Assembly: GCF_004136555.1 (NCBI RefSeq)
Contig: NZ_NOIT01000004.1
Span: 62,001-126,000, forward strand
Origin: Kocuria carniphila
GTDB taxonomy: Bacteria; Actinomycetota; Actinomycetes; Actinomycetales; Micrococcaceae
Length of the DNA stretch: 64,000 nucleotides
Reading direction: 5' to 3'
Position 1 is the first letter of the stretch. Each line of letters begins with the position of its first letter. Positions 1 through 8,577 of this stretch are shown here, piece by piece. The translations under genes were made by a program, and so were the position numbers. The notes beneath the pieces are model-generated. The model had not been told where the DNA came from and ran no database searches. It was given only the letters and a program-made list of their open reading frames with translations.

Positions 1-1052
1 GTGGCGTCGTAGGGCATGACCTCGGTGTCGTCCAGGCCGTAGGCCTGCCGGGTCATGTTGATGTTGCGCTGGATGTATTCGTTCTCCAGTGCCTGCTCGG
101 TCGGGGTCACCTGGAAGCGCTGGATGGCCCAGGGGTACAAGCCACCGGCCACAACGGCCACGACCACCAGCATGGCCGCACCGATCAGCGGGAGCTTCCA
201 GCGACCGATGAAACCGGCCACCACAAAGAGAATGGCCACCAGCAACGCTGCGATGGCCAAGATGCCCTTGGTGGGGATGACTGCTTCCACGTCCGTGTAG
301 AGCGCACCGGTCCACTTACCCGAATTGGAGGTCAGGGTCGAGTAACGGTCCAGCCAGAAGTTCACGGCCTGCAGCGCCAGGAAGGCTGCAGCAATGGACC
401 CCAGCTGAACACGAGCGGCACGGGTGGAATCGATACCGCGTTCGTGGAGACGGATACCGCCGTACACGTAGTGCATGAGCAGACCGGCCACACCGGCCAG
501 CAGCAAAGCGGTCACCAGGAAGCCCAGTGCCAACCGCAGGAAAGGCAGGGTGAACACGTAGAAACTCAGGTCCAGGTTGAACTGGGGATCGGTCTGGCCG
601 AACGGTTCCTGGTTGAAGAACAGTGCCACGGTCTGCCACTGGGTGGCGATCGTGGAGGCGGCGAAGAGACCGAAGATCAGCGGGACCGCGATCATGACGA
701 TCTTGCGCACGGGATCCAGCGCCTGCTGGTACTTGCGCATGGTGTCCGTGGTCTGGGCGGCGCCTGTCTTGGGCCGTGACCGGTAGGCCAGCCACAGGCT
801 CAGGAACATGAGACCGGCCACGATCAGCGCGGAGATGATGAACAAGCTGATCACGGTGATGTTCTGCGTGACGAACACGCGCAGGTATCCCAGCTGGTCG
901 TACCAGAGGATGTTGGTGTAGACCTGCGTGAAACCCACGAAGGCGGCGATCAGAACGACCACCGCAATCACCGTGGGGATCAGTGCTCCGCGTTTTTGGC
1001 GGCCTCCCGAGGAGGTTCTGGATGGACGTGGGGCAGCAGATCCGGCGGTCAC
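1..1052 (-). CDS. UPF0182 family integral membrane protein (3' end outside window)
   Basis: About 350 N-terminal residues are present and the gene runs off the left edge. A short basic Pro/Ser/Arg head is followed by a hydrophobic segment (RGALIPTVIAVVV) and the family-typical NILWYDQLGYLRVF stretch, then several more membrane spans and a soluble part (FQVTPTEQALENEYIQRN). This matches UPF0182 (COG1615), large actinobacterial and cyanobacterial membrane proteins of unknown function, usually 900-1000 aa with seven N-terminal spans. The GTG start is chosen because an in-frame TAA lies two codons upstream and AGAGGT precedes it at short spacing. It lies downstream of the YlbL-type protease on the same strand. 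The family call is firm; the function is unknown. Confidence 0.9.
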   Translation of the reverse strand, partial: MTAGSAAPRPSRTSSGGRQKRGALIPTVIAVVVLIAAFVGFTQVYTNILWYDQLGYLRVFVTQNITVISLFIISALIVAGLMFLSLWLAYRSRPKTGAAQTTDTMRKYQQALDPVRKIVMIAVPLIFGLFAASTIATQWQTVALFFNQEPFGQTDPQFNLDLSFYVFTLPFLRLALGFLVTALLLAGVAGLLMHYVYGGIRLHERGIDSTRAARVQLGSIAAAFLALQAVNFWLDRYSTLTSNSGKWTGALYTDVEAVIPTKGILAIAALLVAILFVVAGFIGRWKLPLIGAAMLVVVAVVAGGLYPWAIQRFQVTPTEQALENEYIQRNINMTRQAYGLDDTEVMPYDA

Positions 1053-1162
1053 TGATTACCTCTGAGCTTCCTGCGCTGATGAAAGTGATCTGTCAATTGT
1101 TAAAGGTCAAGACTATTCTGCGGGGTGGTCTCGGGACGTGCAATTACACTCCCCGGGGGGTG

Positions 1163-2248
1163 TCATCGAGTGCCGCAACTCGGGAGGTTCGAAATGTTGC
1201 CCACGGCCGCTTGTTCCACCGCGTTGACGGCCTCGCCGAGGGTTTCCACCTCGATCACGTCCAGACCGTCCGGGACATACCCCTTGACCTCGTTGCAGTT
1301 GCCGCTGGGTGCCAGGAAGTATCGGGCGCCGGCATCCGCGGAGCCTTCCAGTTTTTGGCGGATTCCCCCGATCGGCCCCACCTCCCCCTGCGGTGTAATG
1401 GTTCCGGTGCCGGCCACGTGCTCGGAGCCGACCATGGATCCCGGGGTCAGTTCTTCGATCACACCGAGTGCGAACATCATGCCGGCACTCGGGCCGCCCA
1501 CCTGCTCGAGTTCGAAATCAACGGTGAATGGGAAGTCGTACTCGGGGGTGAGGTACACACCCAGTTGCCACCGCCCCGTGTCCTCACTGCGGGTGAGGTC
1601 CAAGTGGCGGGTCACCGTCTCGTCACCGCGTTGAAGGGTCAAGTCGATACCTTTGTCCCCCGCCTCGTCCAAGCCGTCCCGCAACTGGTCCAGCTCGGTG
1701 ATGGGCTCCGAGTCCATGGCCAGCAGAGTGTCCCCCGGCTCCAGGACCCCGTCAGCGGGAGTGTCCGGAATGCTCGCGTGCACCTGGAGCGTGGTCTTGT
1801 ACGGCTCGTCCAAGTAGTCCAGGGCGGCCGCAACCGAGTCCTCTTGCGAGGTCTGCATCGCAGCGGCGTTGGAGTCGTCGACTTCCTGACCGGTCAAGGT
1901 GGGGTCGTACACGGCATCCTGCGGCAGCACGGTGTCCGTCGGGTTGAACCACCCCAAGAGCACGTTGACGGCATTCACCTGGCCGGCCGGACCACCCTTG
2001 ACGTACACCGTGGTCAGGTCCAGTTTTCCGTCGCTGGGATAGGTCTGGGCACCCTCGATACTGACGAGTTGGTGGTCCTCGAACTGACCCACGGTGTTGA
2101 AGGTGGGGCCGGAGGATTCAATGACGAACGGCGCGGGCAACACCACACCGGCGATCAGCAGGGCCGCGGTGCCCAGCAGACCGACCGATTCCAAGGATTG
2201 CTTCTTGCGCCATCGCGACCACCGCGAGGTGCCACCACTAGCGGGCAC
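1163..2248 (-). CDS. Membrane-anchored PDZ/Lon-like serine protease (YlbL family)
   Basis: This 361-aa protein has a basic N-terminus, one hydrophobic anchor (about residues 20-40), a PDZ-like domain (about 130-220, around DTPADGVLEPGDTLLAMDS) and a C-terminal Lon-type proteolytic domain. The Lon Ser/Lys dyad is visible: Ser in GGPSAGMMF (about residue 254) and Lys in GPIGGIRQKL (about 299), 45 residues apart as in Lon. It would be an extracytoplasmic, ATP-independent protease; family members are known from Bacillus (YlbL) and mycobacteria (Rv3194c). An upstream GTG at 2263 also stays open, but GTG at 2248 has AGGAG about 5 bases before it and is preferred. It is divergent from the DUF2342 gene. 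Confidence 0.88.
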   Translation of the reverse strand: MPASGGTSRWSRWRKKQSLESVGLLGTAALLIAGVVLPAPFVIESSGPTFNTVGQFEDHQLVSIEGAQTYPSDGKLDLTTVYVKGGPAGQVNAVNVLLGWFNPTDTVLPQDAVYDPTLTGQEVDDSNAAAMQTSQEDSVAAALDYLDEPYKTTLQVHASIPDTPADGVLEPGDTLLAMDSEPITELDQLRDGLDEAGDKGIDLTLQRGDETVTRHLDLTRSEDTGRWQLGVYLTPEYDFPFTVDFELEQVGGPSAGMMFALGVIEELTPGSMVGSEHVAGTGTITPQGEVGPIGGIRQKLEGSADAGARYFLAPSGNCNEVKGYVPDGLDVIEVETLGEAVNAVEQAAVGNISNLPSCGTR

Positions 2249-2515
2249 GCGCGCTCCTCTCACCCATTGTCAGGACCGTCCCAGCCTACTTGCCTCCCCT
2301 GGGAACCGCCGCCGCCGCGACGCGACCACCACGCAGGGTGCCGACGCCGCTCGGCCGGGTGGGCGGCGTCGGCAACGGATGTTGTCGGCAATCGTTGGGG
2401 ACCGGGGCGGGTCCATGAGCTGGCAGCGAACTGTAGGGCCCTGCCGGTGGTACTCCCGGGGGCCTGCCGATAGGCTTAACCGAATCCATTTTTCCCCACC
2501 AGATTGGCGGTACCC

Positions 2516-4024
2516 ATGAGTTCGAACCCTCCTCGTGACGAGAACGGCGACAACCCGAAGGATCCGTTCCAGGAGATGTTCGAACGCCTGCTCGGATCCC
2601 AGGGAATGTCGGGTGAGAACATGCCCGGCGGGATGCCCGTGAATCCGCAGGCGATGTCCATGATGTTCCAGCAGATCCAGTCGATGATGAGCTCCGGCGG
2701 AACCGACGAGCCCGTCAACTGGGAGCTGGCGCGCAATCACGCGCGGCAGGTCGCCTCGCAGAAGGGCGATCCCTCGGTGACCAGCAAGCAGAAGGGCGCC
2801 GTGGACGACGCCATGAAGCTTGCGGAGCTGTGGCTCACGCCCAACACCGCGTTCGCCGAGCCCAATACCCTGCCCGCGGCGTGGTCGCGTGCCGAATGGA
2901 TCGAGGCGACCGCGGAGACGTGGAAGGAAATGACCACCCCTGTGGCAGCCTCCGTGACCAAAGCGATGAGCGAGGCCATGACCAAGCAGTTGCCACCGGA
3001 GCTGTCCCAGGCCATGGGCGGCGCGGACTTGTCCGGAATGCTCTCCGGCGCGGGTTCCATGCTGTTCGGCATGCAGCTGGGACAGGCCGTGGGTGCTTTG
3101 TCGTGCGAGGTCGTGTCCTCCACGGACGTTGGTCTCCCCCTGTCCAAGGACCACTCGGCCCTTGTTCCGTCCAACGTTGCCGAGTTCAGCGAGGGGCTCG
3201 AGCTGCCCGCATCGGACGTGATGCTATACCTGGCCATCCGCGAGGCCGCGCACATCCGCCTCTTCCACGGCGCTCCGTGGCTGCGAGATCACGTGCTGGG
3301 TCTGATCACCAGTTTTGCCGCGGGCATTCACATCGATATGGACCGCATCGAGACCATTGCGCAGGATCTTGATCCCATGGATCCCTCGGGCATTCAGGAC
3401 GCCCTGGCTTCCGGTGTGTTCAGCCCGCAGATGACCCCCGAACAAGAGGCCACGCTGGCTCGGCTCGAGACGGTACTGGCTCTCATCGAGGGTTGGGTCA
3501 CCCGGGTGACGGTTGCGTCCACGGGCAATATCCCGTCCGCCGCTGCACTCACCGAAATGATGTCCCGACGCCGCGCCGAGGGCGGTCCCGCCGAGCGCAC
3601 CTTCGGTTCGCTCGTGGGTCTTGAACTGCGCCCGCGCCGCATGCGCGAGGCCGCGGCATTCTGGGAGTATGTGGAGAGCAAGCGCGGCATCGATGAGCGC
3701 GACGGGCTCTGGGAGTCCGCCGAGCTTCTGCCAACCAATGAAGACCTTGACGATCCCGAAGGCTTCGAACAGCGCCGGGGTCTGCTGACCGCAAGCGACG
3801 ACGAGATGGACGCCGCACTGGCCAAGCTGCTGTCTGGTGGGTACGAGGGCCCTGAGGGCGGCGACACTGCTGGTTCCAAGGACTCGGGTTCCACTTCTTC
3901 GGATTCCGGCGCGTCGGACGGCTCGGGTGAAGCAAACGAGTCGGGAGATTCGACCGGCTCCGGTGACTCCACGGACTCCGGCGATGACTCGCGGGAGGGA
4001 CCCGGGGACTCGCCCAAGGCCTAA
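2516..4024 (+). CDS. DUF2342 zinc-dependent metalloprotease-like protein
   Basis: A 502-aa protein of the DUF2342 family (putative zinc-dependent hydrolase, sometimes labelled F420-associated). The core holds AIREAAHIRLFHGAPWLRDH at about residues 240-258; the E-A-A-H stretch is the family's degenerate zinc-site helix. The N-terminus is Met/Gln-rich. The last 65 residues are a low-complexity Ser/Gly/Asp/Glu tail, very acidic and presumably disordered. ATG at 2516 is chosen over the TTG four codons upstream. Its 3' end overlaps the convergent metallopeptidase gene by four bases (CTAA). In mycobacteria the orthologue (Rv3195) also sits beside the YlbL protease. The catalytic activity is an inference from family naming. 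Confidence 0.85.
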   Translation: MSSNPPRDENGDNPKDPFQEMFERLLGSQGMSGENMPGGMPVNPQAMSMMFQQIQSMMSSGGTDEPVNWELARNHARQVASQKGDPSVTSKQKGAVDDAMKLAELWLTPNTAFAEPNTLPAAWSRAEWIEATAETWKEMTTPVAASVTKAMSEAMTKQLPPELSQAMGGADLSGMLSGAGSMLFGMQLGQAVGALSCEVVSSTDVGLPLSKDHSALVPSNVAEFSEGLELPASDVMLYLAIREAAHIRLFHGAPWLRDHVLGLITSFAAGIHIDMDRIETIAQDLDPMDPSGIQDALASGVFSPQMTPEQEATLARLETVLALIEGWVTRVTVASTGNIPSAAALTEMMSRRRAEGGPAERTFGSLVGLELRPRRMREAAAFWEYVESKRGIDERDGLWESAELLPTNEDLDDPEGFEQRRGLLTASDDEMDAALAKLLSGGYEGPEGGDTAGSKDSGSTSSDSGASDGSGEANESGDSTGSGDSTDSGDDSREGPGDSPKA

Positions 4025-4641
4025 ACCGTGGCTGCCGGTCCCCCTCGGGGGTTGGCATCCGCCCATGCGACGCCGTCCAGGAACTGGGCGGCGTCGTTTG
4101 CTTTGGGGTGCCTGCGCGCCAGCGACCAGAAGCGATCGTTGTGGTGGGCCTCCAACAGGTGCACCAGTTCGTGGAGCACAACGGTCTCCAACACCCAATC
4201 CGGCACGGTGGCCAATCGCGTGGAGATCCTGATGACACCGGTGCTGGGTGTCGCCGAGCCCCAGCGGGTGTTCTGTCGGGAGGACCACTTCACCTCGGTG
4301 GGTCGCGCCTTGCCGTCCAGGTAGGTGGCCGACAATTCCTGGGCCATGCGCCAGAGCCCGTCGTCCGTGCTGCGCCGCCGTGCGTTCCGCTGAGCCCGCT
4401 CCCGCTTGGCAACGATCTTGGGAACCAACGTGGTTTTCCACTGCTCCACCTCCCGGCGAGTGGCCGACTGGGGAACGGCCAAGATCACCGACTCACCACT
4501 GAAGTGGGCGCTCACCGTCTTCTTCCGGCGCGCGCTGCGCTGCACGATTACTTCAGGCATCTCGGACGGTAACTGCGGCTCGGTGTGGCGCGGCTGCGTG
4601 TTGCGGGGCTGCGTGTTGCGGGGCGAGCGGAACGGGGACAT
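4021..4641 (-). CDS. YgjP/SprT-like M48-family metallopeptidase
   Basis: This protein of about 206 aa carries the DUF45/YgjP signature. Its catalytic helix VLHELVHLLEAHHNDRFW contains HELVH, with the third ligand candidate in EAHHNDRFW, and the family-typical WGSATPSTGVIRIS precedes it. Family members are small cytoplasmic zinc metallopeptidases; the substrate is unknown. The open frame continues upstream to 4899, but that would overlap the divergent gene at 4880, so I use ATG 4641. ATG 4560 (MPEVIVQR) is also possible, because the residues between are a low-complexity repeat (NTQPRNTQPRHTEP). Neither start has a strong ribosome-binding site. Confidence 0.82.
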   Translation of the reverse strand: MSPFRSPRNTQPRNTQPRHTEPQLPSEMPEVIVQRSARRKKTVSAHFSGESVILAVPQSATRREVEQWKTTLVPKIVAKRERAQRNARRRSTDDGLWRMAQELSATYLDGKARPTEVKWSSRQNTRWGSATPSTGVIRISTRLATVPDWVLETVVLHELVHLLEAHHNDRFWSLARRHPKANDAAQFLDGVAWADANPRGGPAATV

Positions 4642-4780
4642 GGTCTGTAGTTCACCACTCCGGGGCGGTCGGTGACCAATCGCGGGCACAAGTTTCGGTG
4701 CACCGTTCCCCACTTGACCAGGCCTGGCGGCAGGATGCCCGGGCGACGTGTGCCCCAGCCAAGACTGCGTACCCCGTGCA

Positions 4781-4803
4781 GTATCCACTCGAACTGTGGA
4801 TGA
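4781..4803. promoter_or_regulatory. Inverted pair of DnaA-box-like 9-mers
   Basis: ATCCAC and GTGGAT face each other across 7 bases in the 238-bp divergent gap between the SprT-like and ThiF-like genes. Read outward, the two 9-mers are GTATCCACT and, on the minus strand, TCATCCACA. These match the TTATCCACA consensus at 7 and 8 of 9 positions. It could be a DnaA-responsive operator or simply a palindromic regulator site. Two boxes are too few for an origin. Confidence 0.3.
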
Positions 4804-4879
4804 CGGGATTTCTGCTGCGTAGCGGACCGTAAGTTGACAGCCTGAGAGACCCACCCGGTTCCCGACCTCGGAGCAGTTC

Positions 4880-5689
4880 ATGACGCCTACACCCGCCACT
4901 TCATCAACTAATTCGGGGGAAGCCCCCGAATCGAACGATCAATGGTCTGCCAGCCCTCAGATGCACCCGGATGAGGTGCACGTGCTGATCGCGGGTCTGG
5001 ATCCAGTGACCGCGACCGCCGCCCTGCTCCTGGCGGATGCGGGGGTGTGCTTGATCAACGTCACGGATCCGGGCCCAGTGACCTCGCAGGACACTGCCAC
5101 GGGACCGTATCCACCCGCCCTGGAAGGGTCCCCGCGGGAGTATGCGCTGCGCAAGCTACTGCGTAACCGGTGGCCACGTTGCGTTCCGTTGAGCGCACCG
5201 GAGCTGTTCTGCTCCTCGGTCATTCCCTCGGCCGCGATGCTGCGCAGCGCCTCTGTGACGGGACCGCTTCCCCAGGACCTCACCGTTGTGGACTTGGCCG
5301 CTTCCCCGGACGCTCATCTCCCCACGATCACGGTGGTCACGGACGGATCCGTGTCACTGACCTGGCCACTGGTGCCCTGGTACCGGCGCCCGTGCAGGGA
5401 GTGCATAGTCAATGCCGTGCGAGATGCTCGAAAGGTGTTGCGGGATCAACCGCCGCTGGATCCTGACGCCGTGGCCACCGCGCATTCCCTCGCACTGACC
5501 ACGTTGACTCGCGTCATCACCGCGTCCGGGATCGCCGTCGACTTGCTGGGACAGTCACTCAATCCGCAGAACACTAATGTGCAGAACACTTGGGATGCCG
5601 AATCTCCGGGAACGATCACGCTTCGCTACGGTCTGCATCGGTCGACGTTGACACCGCGAGCGGACTGCCTGTGTGCGTTGGATGGCTGA
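4880..5689 (+). CDS. Degenerate ThiF/E1-like (Rossmann) zinc-binding protein
   Basis: A 269-aa protein. After a 30-residue Ser/Thr/Pro head comes VHVLIAGLDPVTATAALLLADAG, which has the spacing of a ThiF/MoeB nucleotide-binding strand-loop-helix but lacks the GxGxxG loop. Later it has PWYRRPCRECIVNAV (CxxC) and ends with RADCLCALDG (CxC), in the place of the two zinc Cys pairs of ThiF/MoeB proteins. I infer an E1-like fold that has kept its zinc site and lost adenylation. Related degenerate proteins occur near uvrD2 in other actinobacteria, including some annotated as leader-peptide-binding proteins. Its function is unknown. The stop is 9 bases from the convergent uvrD2 stop. Confidence 0.6.
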   Translation: MTPTPATSSTNSGEAPESNDQWSASPQMHPDEVHVLIAGLDPVTATAALLLADAGVCLINVTDPGPVTSQDTATGPYPPALEGSPREYALRKLLRNRWPRCVPLSAPELFCSSVIPSAAMLRSASVTGPLPQDLTVVDLAASPDAHLPTITVVTDGSVSLTWPLVPWYRRPCRECIVNAVRDARKVLRDQPPLDPDAVATAHSLALTTLTRVITASGIAVDLLGQSLNPQNTNVQNTWDAESPGTITLRYGLHRSTLTPRADCLCALDG

Positions 5690-5698
5690 AACTCCGCC

Positions 5699-7495
5699 TC
5701 AGCGGCGCGTGCGAACGTGCCGCTGAGCCACGTTCGATGCCGCCGCCGGCAGGATCGCGTCCAGGAATCGCGAGCGCGACCGGGTGGGTCGTCCTCCCGG
5801 AGTGCGCGACAGTGACCAGGACAACACCAGATGCTCACGGGCGCGGGTAATGCCCACGTAGAGCAGCCGCCGTTCTTCGTCCACACCGTCCGCGGTGTCT
5901 GCGAAGGAGATGGGCATGAGCCCCTCGGACAGTCCTGCCAGGAACACGGCGTCCCATTCCAGGCCCTTGGCCGAGTGCATCGAGGCCAGCGTCACGCCGT
6001 CCATCACGGGTGCCTCCTGGGCCTTGGCCCGCCGTTCCAGTTCGTCCGAGAACTCCTGGAGGGTGAATTCCTCGTCCTCCTCGGCGGCCCGGTGAGCCAT
6101 GGAATCAGCCAGGGACACCAACGCGGACAGCGACTCCCACCGGGCACGGGTGGCACTGTCTGAACGGGGCGCCCGCGCCGAGTATCCCAGGGAACTGAGC
6201 ATGTCCCTGACCTGCTGCGGAACCCGCACGGGCTCATCCCCCAAGGTCTTGGCCGCAGAACGGATCTGCACGAGTGCCTGCCGGATCTCGGGGCGGTTGA
6301 AGAACCGCTCGGTGCCGCGCAGTTGGAAACCGATGTTGGCGTCTGCGAGAGCGGCCTCGAAGGCTTGGGATTGTCCGTTGGTGCGGAACAGGACGGCAAT
6401 CTCTCGGGCGGGAACGCCGTCGTCGATAAGGTCCTGGATGCGCGTGGCCACTCCGGCGGCCTCGGCCTCGTCGTCCGGGTATTCGTTCCAGGACGGTTCT
6501 GGGCCGGCCGGGCGCTGGGAGATGAGCTGCAGCGGCGTCGCCCAGGTTCCGGGGGTTGAACCGGCAGCGGGGCGGCGAGCGGCGAGCAACTGGTTGGCGG
6601 TGTTGACCACCTGCGGAGTCGATCGGTAGTCGCGGATCAGTTCGACCACGCGAGCATTCGGATGACGGGACGGGAACTCCAGCAAGTGCCGGGAGGTGGC
6701 GCCGGTGAACGAATAGATCGTCTGGGAGGCGTCCCCCACCACGCACACGTCGTCGCGCTGTCCGAGCCACGCGTCGAGCAATCGCTGTTGCAAGGGCGAA
6801 ACGTCCTGGTACTCATCCACCACGAACTGGCGGTACTGCGCGTGGACGGCCGCGGCAATCCGCTCGTCCTCCTCCAGGATGCCCACTGTGATGAGCAGGA
6901 CGTCCTCGAAGTCGATCAGGTGGCGGTCCGCCTTGAGGTCCTCGTAGGACTGGTAGAGACGCTGCATGGTGCGCACGTCGTAGCCCATGGGCATGCTGCG
7001 CTTCTCGGCCGCGGCGGCATAAGTGTCAGGGGTGAGCATGGAGACCTTGGCCCACTCGATCTCCCCTGCCACGTCGCGCACCGTCGCCCGGTCGGTGGTG
7101 AGACGCATGGATTGGGCGGCCTCGGTCAACAACCGGGCCTTGTGATTAACCAGGCCGGGCGGGGGCCCGCCCACGGCCTGCGGCCAGAAGTACTGCAGTT
7201 GCCGCAGTGCGGCGGAGTGGAAGGTCCGTGCCTGAACTCCGGGGGCGCCCAGTTGCCGCAACCGCTGCCGCATCTCGTTGGCCGCCCGCGCAGTGAACGT
7301 GAGCGCCAGGGTTTTCTGCGGCGTGTACACGCCTGAGGCGATGCCCCACGCAATGCGGTGGGTGATGGCGCGGGTCTTACCCGTCCCTGCTCCGGCCCGC
7401 ACGCACACCGGACCCTGCAGAGTGGTCGCCACCACGCGCTGTTCGGGATCCAACCCGCCCAGGATTCGTTCTTCGGCCGATGCGTCACTCGCCAA
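5699..7495 (-). CDS. uvrD2: UvrD2-type superfamily 1A DNA helicase, short form
   Basis: A 598-aa helicase. Motif I AGAGTGKT is at residues 34-41, Ia TFTARAANEM, II DEYQD, III GDASQTIYSF, IV VIRDYRST-like (ELIRDYRSTPQVV), V MHSAKGLEWD and VI YVGITRAREHL. It would unwind DNA 3' to 5' in repair. The mycobacterial UvrD2 has a further C-terminal HRDC domain and a tetracysteine zinc domain; here the protein stops about 35 residues after motif VI, and the next gene's 3' end begins 9 bases later, so both domains are absent. The start is TTG, 4 bases after the nudC stop, with GGAAGG about 11 bases upstream, suggesting cotranscription with nudC. Confidence 0.9.
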   Translation of the reverse strand: MASDASAEERILGGLDPEQRVVATTLQGPVCVRAGAGTGKTRAITHRIAWGIASGVYTPQKTLALTFTARAANEMRQRLRQLGAPGVQARTFHSAALRQLQYFWPQAVGGPPPGLVNHKARLLTEAAQSMRLTTDRATVRDVAGEIEWAKVSMLTPDTYAAAAEKRSMPMGYDVRTMQRLYQSYEDLKADRHLIDFEDVLLITVGILEEDERIAAAVHAQYRQFVVDEYQDVSPLQQRLLDAWLGQRDDVCVVGDASQTIYSFTGATSRHLLEFPSRHPNARVVELIRDYRSTPQVVNTANQLLAARRPAAGSTPGTWATPLQLISQRPAGPEPSWNEYPDDEAEAAGVATRIQDLIDDGVPAREIAVLFRTNGQSQAFEAALADANIGFQLRGTERFFNRPEIRQALVQIRSAAKTLGDEPVRVPQQVRDMLSSLGYSARAPRSDSATRARWESLSALVSLADSMAHRAAEEDEEFTLQEFSDELERRAKAQEAPVMDGVTLASMHSAKGLEWDAVFLAGLSEGLMPISFADTADGVDEERRLLYVGITRAREHLVLSWSLSRTPGGRPTRSRSRFLDAILPAAASNVAQRHVRTRR

Positions 7496-7499
7496 TGGC

Positions 7500-8483
7500 T
7501 CAGTTGCCTTCCGGTAGCGGTTCGCCCAGCCAGCTCACGATCAGGGCGTGAGCAATGGAAATTCGGCCGGGCAACACGATGGACTGCTCGATCGCCGCAG
7601 CCTTCAACTCCGCCCGGGTGAACCAGCGCAGGTCCAAAATCTCCTGACCGTCCGGGGTGAAGTCGATAGTTTGGGCAACGGCGCGGAACCCCAACATGAG
7701 GGAGCGCGGGAACGGCCATGGCTGCGAGCCCTGGTAGTGCACCGAGCCCACCACAATGCCCGCCTCCTCGAAGATCTCGCGCACCACCGCTTGTTCGGCG
7801 GATTCACCAGGTTCCACGAATCCGGCCAGCGTGGAGAACCGGTTGCTGGCCCACAGCGACGATCGACCCAGCAGAATACGTTCCTGCTCCGGATCCTCGT
7901 TGCCATCCGTGATCGCCACAATCACCGCGGGGTCCGTGCGAGGAAAATGCAGGGACTGGTCCTCGGGGCATTCGCGCGCCCAGCCGGACCGGATCACCTC
8001 GGTCACCGTGCCGCAGCGCGGGCACCGCGGGTGGTCACGGTGCCACAGCGCCACCGACTGCGCGGTGACCAGGAGCGACGTTTCTTCCGGCTCAAGTTCG
8101 GTGCCGAGCACGCGCAAACCGGCCCGCACAACATCGTCCTGGCCGGGAAGGTCTGTGCCCGCCGGGAAGCTGCGCAGCACCACGGGTGCCCCGTCCCCGC
8201 GCAGTCTGCCCAGGTACACGTCCGGGTGGGCCGGGTCATCGCTCGCGGCCGGGGCGGCGTCGTAGTCCTCGAGTACCAGACGCCCGTCACGCACGGGCGC
8301 GTCGCCGCCCACCATGACGAGCACGCGCGCAGCCGGGTCCGTGGCCGCTGCGGCCCGCAGGTCGTGTTGCTCGCGGTCCACGGCGTCGCGGTCGAACGAC
8401 GACGCCGCGAACGGCAGGTCCGCAGGGTTCAGTCCGGGCACGGAGCGGTCATGCGTCCAGGTGATGGGGTCGGAAGAAGTCAC
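7500..8483 (-). CDS. nudC: NAD(H) pyrophosphatase / RNA deNADding Nudix hydrolase
   Basis: A 327-aa NudC. It has a zinc-ribbon region (CPRCG followed by a third Cys in ARECPED), the HFPRTDPAVI linker, and a Nudix box GFVEPGESAEQAVVREIFEEAG (GX5E...REXXEEXG). The following SQPWPFPRSLM motif is the SQPWPFP signature that separates NADH pyrophosphatases from other Nudix enzymes. It cleaves NAD(H) to NMN(H) and AMP and, by family knowledge, removes NAD caps from RNA. The start is GTG. It heads a two-gene unit with uvrD2 and is divergent from the phosphotransferase gene, with a 94-bp gap. Confidence 0.93.
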   Translation of the reverse strand: MTSSDPITWTHDRSVPGLNPADLPFAASSFDRDAVDREQHDLRAAAATDPAARVLVMVGGDAPVRDGRLVLEDYDAAPAASDDPAHPDVYLGRLRGDGAPVVLRSFPAGTDLPGQDDVVRAGLRVLGTELEPEETSLLVTAQSVALWHRDHPRCPRCGTVTEVIRSGWARECPEDQSLHFPRTDPAVIVAITDGNEDPEQERILLGRSSLWASNRFSTLAGFVEPGESAEQAVVREIFEEAGIVVGSVHYQGSQPWPFPRSLMLGFRAVAQTIDFTPDGQEILDLRWFTRAELKAAAIEQSIVLPGRISIAHALIVSWLGEPLPEGN

Positions 8484-8577
8484 CCGTCCACTGTAGTCCG
8501 CGTCCCCCGGTAGGTCGCAGGGGGCTGTGGGTAACCGTTGGGCCCGTGCTCAGCGCACTCCCGGTAGTGTGGATGTG

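Noticed and set aside
983-2473. Long plus-strand open frame opposite the YlbL-type protease gene
   Set aside because: Its translation is Arg/His/Gly-rich without any domain, and the minus strand encodes a complete PDZ/Lon-like protein. It is a high-GC antisense shadow.
4781-4803. Replication origin
   Set aside because: Only two imperfect DnaA-like boxes, no AT-rich unwinding region and no dnaA/dnaN nearby.
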